Shown here: piece after piece, positions 26,242-40,570 of the stretch | How positions within the stretch are numbered: the first letter of the stretch is position 1 | Layout: each line of letters begins with the position of its first letter | Assembly: GCA_039096225.1 (NCBI GenBank) | Contig: JBBPEB010000015.1 | Span: 1,451,501-1,515,500, forward strand | Direction: 5' to 3' | From: Blastocystis sp. Blastoise | Lineage: Eukaryota > Sar > Bigyra > Opalinata > Blastocystidae | DNA length: 64,000 nucleotides | Position numbers and translations under genes: made by a program | The notes under the pieces: generated by a model | Told to the model about the DNA's origin: nothing | Databases searched by the model: none | What the model saw: only the letters and a program-made list of their open reading frames with translations

Positions 26242-28641
26242 CATTATGATTATGATTATCATTATTATTATCATTTGTATTCTTTAAATTATTTGTGTTA
26301 TGTAGAGCATGTGTAGCCATCATATTATTCAAATTATTCATATGTTTAACTATATCAAAAGACTTATTATTACTATTATCAATATCCATATATTCATCAT
26401 TATTATTAATAAAAGGACTACGTATAATATCATTACTAGTTGATCTAGTTTTCTCCATATTATTAGATATATCACTATTATTTTTTTTCTTTATCTTACT
26501 TAAATCATGTTTATTAGGGTGTAAACGGTGATTTCTCAAAAATATATCCAACATATCCAATGAGTGTTGATCAGATTCCTCTTGATTATCTTCACTACTG
26601 AGATCATTTCTCTCTTCATTACTACTATCCGATGTGTCATGATTAGGGTTCACATGATCATGTGGATGATCAATCGAATTGAAAATAGAGAATGTATTAT
26701 TATGATTATTTCTATGATTATGAAAAAAACTATTAGCATCATGCATATCATCATCATTACTATTATTCATAATATCACTATCATCCATAATATCACTATT
26801 ATCATCATCACTTGTATCATTCATAATATCACTATTATTCATAATATCACTATTATTCATAATATCACTATCATCCATATGGTCATTAATATCATCGTTA
26901 TTCATATCATGAAACAACATATCATCAAAAATATTACCAAATAACATTTCATCACTATCATGATAAAAAGGATTAATATGTTCACGAAGGATACTCTTGT
27001 AATAACTTGATTTCTCTATACGTATTCTTCTATTTGCATTATATATATCTTTATACTTCTTCTTCTGTTCACGATGAACTTTTTTTTGAATATCATAAAA
27101 AGAAGCATTTTGTTTTGTTTCTATACATTGAATAATACGATCTCGAAGAATTCTTTTTGTTTCTTTATTAATCTCTTTTAACATTGATTTTACATAAGAA
27201 TTACTAAGCTTATGGGTAGTAGAATTCGAAGAATCATCTGTATCACGTGGAGAAATGTTTTCAATCATAGGTCGATGAGAATTAATATTATTGATTGATA
27301 TAACAGGATTCATAGTAGAAGTAGAAGAAGAAGGAAGTAATGAATTCGATATATTCTCTTTGGTTGTAGATAGAGAGGTAAATAAACTATCATTATTATC
27401 ATTATTATTATTATCATCACTATTATCATCACTATTATCGATATCGCCACAATAATCATCATCCGAAGTATCACTTGTAAAATGTTCATTAAATTTATTC
27501 AATTCATCTTCTAAATCAAGATGTTCTCTTATTACACGACGTAATAAAGAATTAAAAAATATTTGTTTATTCATTCTTTTTCTAGATTTTATATCTCTCA
27601 TATCTTTAAAATCATATATTGGAGAGTCTGTCATCATATAAGCAGATCTATCCATAGTATCATTAAGATAATCCTGAATCTGATCGAATAAAGAATCTTC
27701 TTCTGTATTATAATAAAACTTACGTACTATATAATATATAGAGAGTAGTGGTATAATCAATAGAATCGAATTATATATATATATATATATATACTAATAT
27801 ATGCAAATTTAACTAAAGGCATGTAATATTGACGAATAACACCTAATAAAGGAATTATTATATACTCTAGATTCACATTTGTAAGAAGAGAACCATCAAC
27901 TAAATATATATTTATATATCTATATATATTTATATATATACATCCATATGCAAAGAATTCAATATATCTAAATAGTCCTTCTCGTATTCCCGTGATTATC
28001 GCCTCTATTCTTTTAGAAATAGTAATAATATTCTTATCATGAGATAAGTCAGAAAAAATTTTTTGTCCATAAATAAAAGAACAATCTATACATATACATG
28101 AAAATATTTAATATATATGATAATTCTATACATATATATATATATACTAAATTCTAGTTTCTTAATATGTTTATTTTTGGGGTCTCGAAATATGTCGAAT
28201 AATTGACTGAAGAACAAAGAAGAGCAAGGCATGTCTATAATATAGAATGTTATATATAATATATATAATTTAATAATAAGTATATTAATAATAATAAATA
28301 TGAAAGTATAATTTGTAAATGAATATGATATATATATACTAACGAAAGATAATGATACTAGATTTTCAGGAACAGGATTAATACTTAAAATATCCCTTTG
28401 AAATTGTTCAACATAACTATTATTATCTACATATATATAGTTTTATAAGTATATAAATATATTCATATTTATATATATATACTTATAAAACTAAGAAATA
28501 ATAATTTGGGGAAAGAATTTTGATTGATTCCCGCGGTTAATGAAGAAAGGAAATAATAGCTATCGTTGTCATTTGCAGTAACAGATTGAAATGGAGACCG
28601 ATTGTGAAAATATTCATCTATATTTATATTTGTATATAAAC

Positions 28642-28680
<39 letters not shown>

Positions 28681-29005
28681 CCTTCTATAAAGTATAAATA
28701 CTTGACAGATGAAAACACGTTTCGAGTAAATAACGATATAATTGTGGGAACAATGTCCTGACAACATTTTGCATCTTTATAAAACAAACATAATAATATA
28801 TATATATATATATATATAATTAACAATTAATATGATAATACATAATTGATTTAGAATAGAATATAATATATATATATATATATATATACATTTCTTATAA
28901 ACAGAATCTCCATGAGTAAATGCGTCTTCTCTCATTTTCCCAAGTGTTTCTATATATTCACATTCATATGCATACACATTATTACAAACTATATATATAT
29001 ATAAT

Positions 29006-29046
<41 letters not shown>

Positions 29047-29136
29047 TATTTTAAGTGTATCTAGTTGTTTAAAATATCCCTGTTGAAGGAGAGATAAAGA
29101 GCGGGAAATTGAATGAATAGTATGGTTATCAAGAGT

Positions 29137-29175
<39 letters not shown>

Positions 29176-29636
29176 AGAGTTCTAATTTTTCAATATTGCA
29201 CAATTCTCCTTTCTGAATAAGAGTAATAAACTGTTTATAGTAATCCATACACCCTATATATATATAATTAATGATTCTATATAATAATATACATGTAGGT
29301 TTGAAAACGAATGTTTTAACAGATTTGAGAGACATCTTTTCAAGAGGAAGAACATGAATATGTCCCTCTGGTATATCACATACTGTTGAATCTATATATT
29401 ATATTTATAAGGAATAACATAGATTGTAATTGAAAATAAATAGTATATATATATAATAGATATATAGAATTGATATATATATAAATATATATATAATTTT
29501 AAAATCTATATATACTAACTAATTTTAAAGTATCTCCAATAAATAAACGATTTTCATTTATATATTTTATTAATATATCCAAAGAAGAATTAACATTTGT
29601 TGTATAATCTATATAAATAATATTAATATTAATAAT

Positions 29637-29674
<38 letters not shown>

Positions 29675-30955
29675 TTACCTAGAGTAAAATCATTTATAAA
29701 TAATTTGACATTTTTCTTTTCATATAATTGAGTAATAAAACTAATAAACAGTTTTTCCATAGTAGATTCTAAAAGAATATATATATAAGGATATATAAGA
29801 ATATATAAGAATATATATATATATAAGAATATATATATATAAGAATATATATATATAAGAATATATAAATATATAAGAATATATATATATAAGAATATAT
29901 AAATATATAAGAATATATATATACCTTGGATATGGACTTCTTCAAGATGAGGGAAGGAGGTGTGAAATGAGCCACAAATATAAGGAGTATAAGAATGAAT
30001 ATCTATATATTATTATATTAGTAACATAATAGTAGCAGCTGAATATAAAATATTATTATATTATAATTGTATTTAAAAGTTAATATATTTAAAATAATAA
30101 CAATAATACTACTAATAATAATAATATATATATATACTTAGGTAAATAACTTTAACCATTTGTATATAGGGTTCATTTAATAATCTTAATTGTTCTTTTA
30201 ATAATAAATTCCTTGTATTCTTATCTATACCCCAAAGATGACTATTCTCTAAACTATATACATCTATAAAGATATACATATATATATAGAAAGAAATATG
30301 TATTAGTATATAGAGTATATTATATATTTACATAGAATAATATGTAAAGAAATGTATATATATATAACAACTAATAATTATTAAATAAGGAATATTATCA
30401 ATAAACAATATATATATATAAGATTACCTAAATGTAGTGTTTCTAATAATGAATAATACTCTTCTTTATATATATCTGTTAAATAGTGAACAGTTTCAGA
30501 ATCGAACGAACTGAAAGCAGAATCATCTATTAAGATATTATTAAAAACTATATATATAGTAAAATGTAGTAAAATAATGAGAATGTAAAAAAAATATAAT
30601 AATAAGAAATAAATTTAATAATAATGGCACCATTATTTTTATAATATATGAATATATAATGAATAGATCAATATAAATTATATATATATATATATATATA
30701 TACAACTTAGTTCAATATATATATCTTTTAAAAACATATAATGCTTTTTTTTCATTAAATCTATAAATTTTGGATTTATACCTATCAAACAATTATCTAT
30801 ATATATTATTATTATTATTACTATATATATGATGTTATTATCATATTCTATACAAAAAATATATATTTATATACATATATATTCTTGCATAAATAAATAA
30901 ATATATATGTATATACATAGACAAATATATATCTTATAATTATTAAATAAATATG

Positions 30956-30999
<44 letters not shown>

Positions 31000-32656
31000 G
31001 CACACGTATGTATTCAATATATGCATCCATCTGAAGATCTTCTAAATATAATACTACACTCTCATCATATAATCCTTGTCTATATATATATATATAATTA
31101 GTAGTGAATTCATATATAGACTAATATATATATATACATAGAAATTCCATTAATATAGAAATTTGAGTATTTATCTATATATATGTATTATATTAATAAG
31201 AGAAAAGAAAAAAATTACATAATATCATTATAATAATATATAACAAGAATTATTATAATTTATTATATAATAATAAACATAATAAATAATAATAATAATA
31301 ATATTAATAATAATAAATAATAATAATATATTAATAAATATATATATATATACATAAAGGATCGTCATGTGTCCCTCGTTTAAGGAAGAAAGTGATTGTA
31401 AACACGTCCGGTCTGAATGAACCCTCTTTATGAATAATATATAGAGAATTATATATATATATATATAAAAGAAAGAGATAGAAAGATAAATTTAAATAAA
31501 ATATATAACATATTGAATAAGTGATATCTAGCTTTATATAAGTATATATATACTAATAAGGTTTATTGACTTCACTTTTGGGAATATTTCTGGGATTTTC
31601 ATATTTAGATAATTATTAATGTTATTTGAAGAATTTAAATTTCCAAATGACTTTGATTCATCAACTATATTATCATTATTAGTTAATAATAATATAAATA
31701 ATTCATAACCATAATAATCATAATAATCATAATAATCATAATATAATCATAATAATCATAATAATCATAATAATCATAATAATATATTATTAAACATAAT
31801 AATAAACATAATAACACTATATATACCTCTTGATAAAAATGAATGTTCATATTTTAAGAAAGGAAAGGATATAAACATTCCCATAATATTAATACTACTT
31901 ATATAACGTTTATAATAACTTAAAGTGATTAATAAATCATTACTCAAATAATCTATATATATATATATAATTTAAAACTGATAAAAATTCAAAAAAAAAA
32001 CTTATGAAATATTATTTTTTATTAATAAATAATTTCATTAATATACATATATATATATACTTGGACTATAAATACACACAGGTAATTGAAAATCAATTAA
32101 TTCAAAAGAATCAATTCGATATGGAAAAATAGAATACGAATCATTATATGGATATATTTTTATATTATACATATCACAAATCCTTTGAAATCGATATCTA
32201 AATTCTGTTGAAATTTGTGCTTCTAATTGAATTTCATGAGGAAAAAACGTAATTAGACAGTCTTGGAAATAAGATAATGTTTGATCAGAATATTTCAAAA
32301 ATAGATTTGTTTTGGATTCATAATCTGGGTCTTGTTGCATTTCTTTAAACAAACCAAGAATAGTAACCAGACACATCTGTGGGTAATCAACATACCAGGC
32401 CAAGTCGTCTTCAGCAAAATTATCTTCGTTCTTCATTATATCTTCAAATAAAGAATCTGGATGACAATCAAGAATATCCTGTGGAACATCAATGACCGTT
32501 TCATCCTGAAAAAGAAATTTAACTACATAAATATAATATAAAACCTTCAATTTCATTTATCAAATAATATACCCATTTATTTATAGATTTTGAGCGAGAA
32601 ATGGATCTGTTACTGATAAAAAGCACTTCTAATGTTTTAAGTAAATAATGCAACAT
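24356..32656 (-). CDS. Giant BTB-like/LRR protein with Asn/Asp-rich C-terminal tail
   Basis: I read this as one gene of more than 20 exons. Exon 1 starts at 32656 (MLHYLLKTLEVLFIS...KSINKW) and is joined to DETVIDVPQDILDCHPDSLF...LAWYVDYPQMCLVTILGLF, which has the order of a BTB/T1-type domain (strand, helix, P-x-S-L-F, D-Y-P-x-x-x-x-x-I-L). From about 31680 down to 27800 there is a string of 20-40 residue exons, most ending in an LRR-like strand just before the donor: LPSLNEGHMTILY, LLETLHLG, YIQMVKVIYL, HLEEVHIQ, LCNIEKLEL, FKQLDTLKIHC, VKYLYFIEG. The last exon (ORF to 27760) starts with helical, charged sequence, then becomes more than 700 residues of Asn, Asp, Ser and His tracts. Function unknown; protein interaction or ubiquitin-ligase adaptor is only suggested by the BTB-like start. 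It could instead be two genes, with the Asn-rich exon separate. Confidence 0.55.
25783..26030 (-). repeat. ATC/AAT minisatellite encoding (DID)n/(N)n repeats
   Basis: Units such as atcaatatcaatatcatt recur about a dozen times and encode DIDIDNNSND-type repeats in the tail of the BTB-LRR protein. Frame is kept throughout, so expansion appears to be tolerated as protein. Confidence 0.85.
26196..26240 (-). repeat. (ATT)n tract encoding poly-Asn
   Basis: About 14 consecutive AAT codons (minus strand) giving an uninterrupted Asn run in the BTB-LRR tail. Confidence 0.85.
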
Positions 32657-33388
32657 AATCTGAATAGTTTATATACTAAATATGTGATTGAATTAAAAAA
32701 TAATAATGATTATGTGATAAAAAAAATATAAAAAAACAAAAAAAATAAAATACTCTAAATCTTCTCAAGTTCAAATATAAGGCTATCACAATCTTATCTT
32801 CTATGCACAACATTGTTAGTTTAAGCCATATCATTACTAAGATAGATGAATATTATTCTTTTGACGTTTCATAAGAATGATATGTGACTTGATGTATCAT
32901 AATTTCTTGAATATCGTGTCTCTATAAATATACATATATGATTTATATTGATTGAATAGCATTCTTTCTTTCGAAAAAAACAAATCTACATTTTTTCTCC
33001 TGAATTCCTGGTTTTAGCTTACTCATATATGCGTATTATAACATATGTTTATTGTTAATATTTTTTATATATATTTAAACGATTCTTATTCGTTTATATG
33101 TTATTAGATACATTAATGAGGTAATAATTTAATTTATTTATCAAATTGAGAATTCACATTATTTAGTAAAATAATAATAATTATTATTATTATAAAGAAG
33201 TTCTCTAAATTTATATAATTCTAGTAGAACATATAATATGGTGAATTCGTGTAAATAGAAAAAAAAATAAATCTTAACACAACAAATTGTGAATTGGAGT
33301 ATTATTATTCATATTTATATAAACATATAATAATAATAATGGAAAGATTAATAAAATTAATTCATTGAGATATTTTATTATATATAAT
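32657..33388. other. Intergenic region
   Basis: Lies upstream of the BTB-LRR start and downstream of MEMO1, both on the minus strand. AT-rich; no exon seen. Confidence 0.4.
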
Positions 33389-34215
33389 TTAATTAATATG
33401 AGATGATATTCCACAATAAGAAACAGAAGTATCATAAACAGAAGTCACTTGACTTGATTGAGCATAATCCATTAGTGTAGTTGTCATAGAATAACCTGAT
33501 TTCTTAATAAGATGAAGGTATATCTATAGAAACAGAGAACATAGGTTATATATATAATAATATATATAATAATAATATACATAATATACATATATATATA
33601 ATAACATATATATTATAATAATTAATATATATAATTCTATATATACAGCGATAGGATTCTTGCCACAAATAGTATTTTCATATTCATCAATATAATCATT
33701 AAAACCCTAATAAAACAAATAATATACATAATATTAATAAAATAATAAAATATATTATAATTATATAAATACTTTAGCATCATTATTACATATATATTGA
33801 GCTCCTAGTTTATCAAGCCATTCTATAGATTCATATATTTTCCCTTTACTCTTATTATATAATGTATATTCAAAGTCCATTCCCCAATGACAGAAATCAG
33901 AACTGATCACGAATAATGTATTATCATCTTTCATATAGGGTAATAATACACTATATACAGAGGGAGATAATATATAGTTTAAGAAATATCTTTATGTATA
34001 TATGCTTATAGTATTTTAATATAGATATTTTAAATATATATATATGATTTTTTAAATAGAAATGATAATAATAATAATCATATATATATATATATATACT
34101 CTGCATATTGTTCTTGTTGTTGGTTCGTAATGTCACCAACCATAATAAATATACACTTAAATTCATTTGGAATCGCATATTTTAAGAATGGAAGCATTAA
34201 TTCTAAACTAAACAA

Positions 34216-34252
<37 letters not shown>

Positions 34253-34861
34253 ATGTTCTTGTTGTTCCACTTTCATAGAAGCCGTCTTAAATAGATTCTA
34301 TATATATTGATATATATATATTATTAATTAAATTTATACAAAAATTAAAGAAAAATAATTTTTATAAATAGAAATGAAATATTAGCAAATTAACAATTCT
34401 TTTGAATATTTCATATATTCATATATAAAAAGCATACAGAAGATTTTAATTTATTAACAGCATCAACATCTACTTTTATATTACCAAGGGGACATTCCAA
34501 CTCTGTAGCTTGAGTTAATAAGCATGAATCTGTGTAATAACGATGGCAAGGTCCTAATACGATGACTCGATCATAATGTTTTCCGAGAATTGTAGAAAAA
34601 CCCTTAGAAGCTACTGGTGCTGAGTAGGTATAACCTGCGTGAGGAGAAATAATTCCTTTGACTATTTTTTCTTCAATAAGAGATTTGTCAAATTTCTCTA
34701 TAAATCATTGTTAATACTTTCACATCAAGAATACAGTCTTACTATCAAAAAGAGATATAATTTCTTTTGCTGTTCCCGGATACCTAATTCATTGTAACAA
34801 ATGCATATAGTAAAAAATACCAAGATCCACAAAATGCGGCTCGACGTATAATACTTTGCAT
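33389..34861 (-). CDS. MEMO1: MEMO1 family protein
   Basis: MEMO proteins have a fold like class III extradiol dioxygenases and bind metal or copper; in animals MEMO1 acts in cell motility and redox. The N-terminus MQSIIRRAAFCGSW joins YPGTAKEIISLF, matching the family start (A-x-x-A-G-S-W-Y). Then come KGIISPHAGYTYSAPVASKGF and VIVLGPCHRYYTDSCLL (the PHAGY and LGPxH metal/ligand motifs), QEHSLELMLPFLKYA (E-H-S-x-E-x-x-L-P), FVISSDFCHWGMDFEY (SSDFxHWG), NTICGKNPIAIYLHL (CG-x-x-P) and DYAQSSQV near the end, stopping at TAA. All hallmark blocks are present in order, so the gene looks intact. About seven exons are divided by AT introns. Confidence 0.95.
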
Positions 34862-35506
34862 AATGACTAAATAGCAACTATATCAAAAAAAGTAACTAAT
34901 ATCGAAAAAGAAGAAATTATTATTGTTACAAAGATGGAACTAGCAAAAATTTCTGGAAATTTGTCTACAAATTAATTATCATGGGAATAAGAAGTAATTA
35001 AGTATAAATATATATATTACCGTGAATAGGTGTGTAGATTTATTTTTTTCAAAATAATAAGAAATATTGCTTCATTGTAATAATAACAAATGCTCGTATG
35101 TTCATTCGCTTGCGTGAGAACTTATGAAAACAAATTATTATCATTTTATGCCAAAAAGTAGTTGAAAATGCCTTTATCAGTCTTGCTGATTGAATAAAAA
35201 TAAAATATTTTTATGTATTATAAATTTGCATATTGAAATAATATTTTAAAATCTTCTTTGTAAGGCATTCAACTGAGAAAACGATTTCAAATTCTATTAT
35301 AATAAAAAAATAATTGATATTCATAAACGGTAATAGTTATATATGAAACAACATTTTAAAATACCATATATATATTTAAATATGACAACAAAATTTGTAT
35401 TTAAAAAAGAATATATAATAAGAAACAATCAGTCAATTTTCAGTCAGAATAATTCTTTTTCAATTTGACTCATTTCAATACATTTATTAATAATAAAAAT
35501 ATAGCT
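34862..35506. other. Divergent intergenic region between MEMO1 and RFC5
   Basis: The two genes point away from each other, so this region should hold both promoters. A and T rich; no named element or exon seen. Confidence 0.4.
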
Positions 35507-37212
35507 ATGGAGATTGAAAAGAAGTATATAAATTGAGAATGATCATATAAATGAATTTTAAATAGTTTAAATGATGAAGTGAGCGCTAAAAATGAGAAAG
35601 ATGTTCAAGGTTTTCCTTGGGTTGAGAAATATAGACCTACTGAATTCGAAGAGATTGTATCTCATGATGATATCCTTTCTACAATTAATAAATTGATTGA
35701 AAATAAGAAATTACCACATCTTCTATTTCATGGTCCACCAGGAACAGGAAAAACAACAACTATTTTAGCTTGTGCTCGAAAGATGTATGGTTCAAACTAT
35801 AAATCAATGACTTTAGAATTAAATGCTTCAGATGATCGTGGTATTGATGTTGTTCGTGATCAAATAAAAAACTTCGCAGGAACTCAGAAACTCTTTAGGT
35901 ATATTGAATAGATAATTTTTTTTCTATAATAAATATAAATATTATTGATTATATTATATATAGTTCAGGTGTTAAATTGATTATATTAGATGAAGCTGAT
36001 AATATGACAAATGTAGCACAATTTGCACTTCGTAGAAGTATTTCTATTGTTATTTTTTTTTATTTATTTTTTTATTTATTTTTTTTTTATTTTATTTATT
36101 TATTTATTCTATTGATTTTTATTGACTTTTTTCATTATTAATCTTTATTATTATATATACTATTATATATATATATTAGTTATTGAGAAATATAGTCAGA
36201 ATACTCGTTTTTGTTTAATCTGTAATTATGTGAGTAATATTATTCCTGCACTTCAAAGTCGTTGTACATATCCTTCTCTATATATTATATATGAATTTTA
36301 TTCTGTTTATATATATATATTATTTTATTATTATGAATATATTTTATTGAATAATAATTGTCCTTTATTTATTGACTCGCTTCCGTTTCGCACCGTTAAA
36401 TGTCACAAAAATACGATCTCGTGTCGATACAATTATTAATCAAGAACAGTATGAAACTTATAATTCAATTGGCCCTATTTATTTTATTTTTCAATATTTA
36501 TAGTATATATACTATGTTCTATATAGTATAAATATTACAGAAGATGGTATCAACGCGTTATTAGAATTATGTGAAGGAGACATGAGAAAAGTCATCAATC
36601 TTCTTCAAGTATATATATTTATTATATTTATTATATTTATTATATTTATTATTCTATTTATTATTATTAAACTTATTATTATAACCATATATAGGCAACT
36701 CACATGGCTTTTCCTATAGTAAATCAAGAGAATGTATATTTATGTTCAGGTTCACCTTCTCCCGTGATTATTCAAAGTATTATGGATACTTTATTACAAT
36801 CCTCTTTCAATGAAGCAATGAAGAGTAATATTTATAGTTTTCTCAAAATCAACTTATTTATATTTATATATATTATTATTATTATTATTTTATATATAGA
36901 AATATCAGAAATCAAAGAATCACATCAATTTGCACTTCAAGATATAGTTCCATTAATTAGTAAAAAAGTTCAACAATTAGAATTACCTCCTCAAGTTCAA
37001 ATCTATTTATATAAACAACTAGCAGATCTAGAGTATATATATATATATATTGTTTTATATATAATTATTTATGAATATATACATTTTTATACTATTCTAT
37101 CTATTATACTAGATATCGTCTTGCTTCTTCATGCCAAGAGTCTATTCAATTAGGCTCTCTAATCAGTATATTTATCCTTTCAAAACCTATGTTAGAAAAT
37201 AATACACTATAA
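35507..37212 (+). CDS. RFC5: Replication factor C small subunit, RFC5 (yeast Rfc3) type
   Basis: A clamp-loader ATPase subunit that helps load PCNA on primer ends. A 17-nt first exon (35507-35523, MEIEK plus split Asn) joins at 35566 to NLNDEVSAKNEK..., giving an ATG start; the main exon alone has no in-frame ATG. Motifs: GFPWVEKYRPTEFEEIV (RFC box II), LLFHGPPGTGKTTTILACA (Walker A), LELNASDDRGIDVVR (RFC box IV), LIILDEADNMT (Walker B with DEAD), ALRR joined to VIEKYSQNTRFCLICNYV (sensor 1 region), and PALQSRCT with the SRC arginine finger. The C-terminal collar exons (EDGINALLELCEGDMRKVIN; QIYLYKQLADLE; YRLASSCQESIQLGSLIS) follow. FPWVEKYRP and NYV...ALQSRCT match the RFC5/Rfc3 subfamily better than RFC2 or RFC4. 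About eight exons; stop at 37212. Confidence 0.93.
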
Positions 37213-38437
37213 ATATGTTGATATTATTATTCATATGTTTTATTTTATATGAATTATGAGTTTTTTGTTATATATTGTATATTGATATGAATAGAATGAT
37301 AACTGATTATAATATATTTTTACTTTCTAATTAATTAAGAATATTTCAATGATTATTATACATATATACAAAAAAGTATTTATAAGAGTAATCAATATTG
37401 AAATATGTTTTTAAAATATTCATTTTATAGTTATTTAGATTCCTTTCTATACTAATCACAATGTTCTATCTCTTTAATAAGCAGCAATCACCATTTATGC
37501 AAATTTTTCATTATAATATGAATATTTTTAATCAAAATTTTATGAATTATAAATTATATTATTTCTTTAATATTCAAAATAGCAATAATAACGTTCAATA
37601 CATATAAAAGCACGGATAGCATCATATAAAATCAGTTATAAATCATTCAATATACATTTATTTGAAGCAACCCGTATTTTATCTAAAAATTATATTGAAA
37701 AATAAACTTTATATTGATTATATATCACCAAACTACTCAAAATATGAAAATTTTTTTTGCGTGAGAAAAATACAATCTTCACAGTAATCATTCAGAATCC
37801 CGTTGGAAATATGTAAAAACATATAAAATTTGTTTTTCATTTATTATAAACAATAAACACATTTAAAATATTCTAGATATCTCATTCATATTCTGAATAT
37901 TAAGTAAATAGATCTGTTATCTTAATCAAGCCAACAACATAGATTTCGTATCTTCCTGTTGAAAATCTGTTTCAATAGCAGCACAAAATATCTAGAAAAT
38001 TCACATCAGCATATATATGTGTGGTAATGTGGCCCATCTGAATCTGAATATAAGTGACATATGATAATTGAGTATTCAATTCCATTTATCGCTATTTCAT
38101 TTACATAATCTTATTAAAAATTGCATTGAATCGCTGCAAACACTCTCAATTCATGATTATACTAATATATATAAGAAAAATATAATGTTTTTTCGATTTC
38201 TGAAAAAGGATATATATAATAATGATGATTCTTTCATTCCTTCAATGTCAGCCTATTATTATGATTCATTTGACAAGATAAAAGGATTTGAATTGGATAT
38301 ACGAGTGTCTGTTCTTTACATTTGTTGTTAAATTAACTAATAATATTGTCTATAATGTCGTCAATAGTATATAATTATTTTAAATGAATCTATTATTATC
38401 ATGTAGATTGTTACTGACATTGAATTACACAGTCTTG
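37213..38437. other. Intergenic region with a possible unassigned exon
   Basis: Mostly AT-rich non-coding sequence. At 38185-38307 an ATG-started stretch (MFFRFLKKDIYNNDD...FELDIR) has protein-like composition, and 38407-38451 reads IVTDIELHSLDEAAN in another frame than the rhomboid start. These may be pieces of a small gene or of an alternative 5' end of the rhomboid gene. I cannot join them with convincing splice sites. Confidence 0.3.
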
Positions 38438-40131
38438 ATGAAGCAGCAAATGTATTTTATTATTATTATTATCGCATAAATAAATAAAAATACATTAGTT
38501 AAATCAAGAAAGGAAAATATTAAAGAAGAAGAATGTAAGAAACGTTAATAAATCAAGTATATATATATATAAATAGTAAATAAATTATTCATGTAGTTGA
38601 TAGTAATTCTTCGTCAATTAATTCGTCTCCCAAGAAATCAGCATGGAATACAGCCTATCATATATGTGTTCTAAGTTATTTATTTGGATTAAAAAGTAAT
38701 TTATTTCTCTTATTTCCTAAAATATTGTTATTAATATTTATATATATATTTATAGAAAATAAGAGATATGTTGGTTTGCTTAGTATTTTTAGTTCAATGT
38801 TTATGATAGCAGTATATATTGATTTTTTTCATTTATTTTATTTATTATTCTTCTTATCATTATTCTTCTTTCTAATATTTATAAACAATTGCTATTTCTA
38901 TATAATTTATATAATAATAACATAATATGTATATATATATAGATATATATTGTATTGACATTCACTGTTGGTTCATGTCCCTTGTCTCTATATACACAAT
39001 CACATACTTATTTACCTTGTTCTACAAACTATCAATGTCAAACAGTATACTATATAGATCAAGATAAAGTAGAAGAAGTTATTTTACCTGAAACTGGAAC
39101 AGAATATAAATATTGTGACCTTCAAGCAGGTGGATATTGCAGGTATATATTTATCGTGCTCTATATATTGTTATATTGATATTGATACATATTAATTATT
39201 ATTATATATAATGATAAAAAGAATAAATATATATTATTTTAATTAATATTATTCTATTATATTACTATTATTATTCTATATAGATATAAGAATTATGATT
39301 CTATTTGTTCATCAATTTTCTCTACAATCACACTTGGGGGTCTAGAAACAGGAAATGTATCTATGTCTTATAAGAATATAGTTATGTAGATAGTTAAAAA
39401 TATATTAAATGTAGTTATATATATTATTAAAATAGATGTCTATTTCTTTATATATATATTAATGTCTTTTCTTTATCATTCGATCACCTTCTTCATCTTA
39501 TAGTATTATTATTATTATATTATTCTTTAGACTCCTTCTCGTCCTCTATCTCTATATACATATTCATGGTACCATTTGAATCTATTCCATATATTCACAA
39601 ATATACTATTATATATACCTCTTTCAATATCTATGGAATCTATTACTTCAACTCTTCTTTCTATTCCGATTCATCTGTGTACATCTCTCAGTGGATCTCT
39701 CTTAATTTTAACTCTATATAAATATAATACTCTAGTTATTGGCTGTAGTGCCATTGTTTATGGATTCATCGGCTTTATTTGTATTTTTAGGGTATCTATT
39801 AATGGCTTTTTATATTAATATATTCTTATTTATTAGTATTATTCTTATTCATTCATTTACTTTTGATTAATATTATTTTTTATATTGATATATTCTTATT
39901 TATGAATATCATTCATATTTATTAATACAATATATATATATTTATTATGAATCACAACCACTATTATATCATCTATTTCATATTATTATAATATTTTTAT
40001 TTCTATAGTTATTCAACCCTTTGTATACAATTCACTATTTTTTATCGATACTACTATTTATATCTGTTTGCATATCCTTCTTTATTGAGTATTATTATAT
40101 AACTGGAGTCTCTACAGAAGGTCATGTATAC

Positions 40132-40178
<47 letters not shown>

Positions 40179-40570
40179 CTTTATATATATATATATAGAT
40201 TGGTGGATTTATTGGTGGAATTATTCTTGCTTTTATGTATACAACAATTGAAGACTATACTAATTGTATATTCAATTATCTATATATAACATATTCATAA
40301 CTATTATTCTATTTATTTCATATATATATATAGTAAAAAAAGATTATGAACAGTATCAAATGTATTGGATTCCAAAAGTTATTGTGAACTTCCTCCATAA
40401 GTATATTAATATATATATATATAATGATATAATACATGTGTTGATATATTATACTATAAATGATATATAGGACTAAATGGTATTTTAGATCTCTCGGTTG
40501 GCTTTTATTCTTCATTTATTTCTGTGGATTAATATCTTTTCATTTAGTCTATATTATATATACATATTAA
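38438..40570 (+). CDS. Rhomboid-family intramembrane protein
   Basis: Rhomboids cleave membrane proteins within the bilayer using a Ser-His dyad. A 14-nt first exon (38438-38451, MKQQ) joins at 38597 to IDSNSSSINSSPKKSAWNTAYHICVLSYLFGL; the next exons add a membrane segment (YVGLLSIFSSMFMI), a Cys-rich luminal loop (CPLSLYTQSHTYLPCSTNYQCQ...AGGYCR) and the core. Core hallmarks: SWYHLNLFHIFTNILLYIPL (the W-x-H-x-x-x-x-H-x-x-x-N element on TM2), VIGCSAIVYGFIGF (active-site Ser in GxS), and GHIGGFIGGIILAFMY (catalytic His in GHxGG). The usual GxSG is GCSA here; loss of that Gly occurs in some active and some inactive rhomboids. The extra N-terminal part and a C-terminal TM ending LVYIIYTY complete it. 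Start choice is less certain than the core. Confidence 0.85.
40139..40174. repeat. (AT)n microsatellite in rhomboid intron
   Basis: An AT run of about 36 bases in the intron before the GHIGG exon. Confidence 0.8.
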
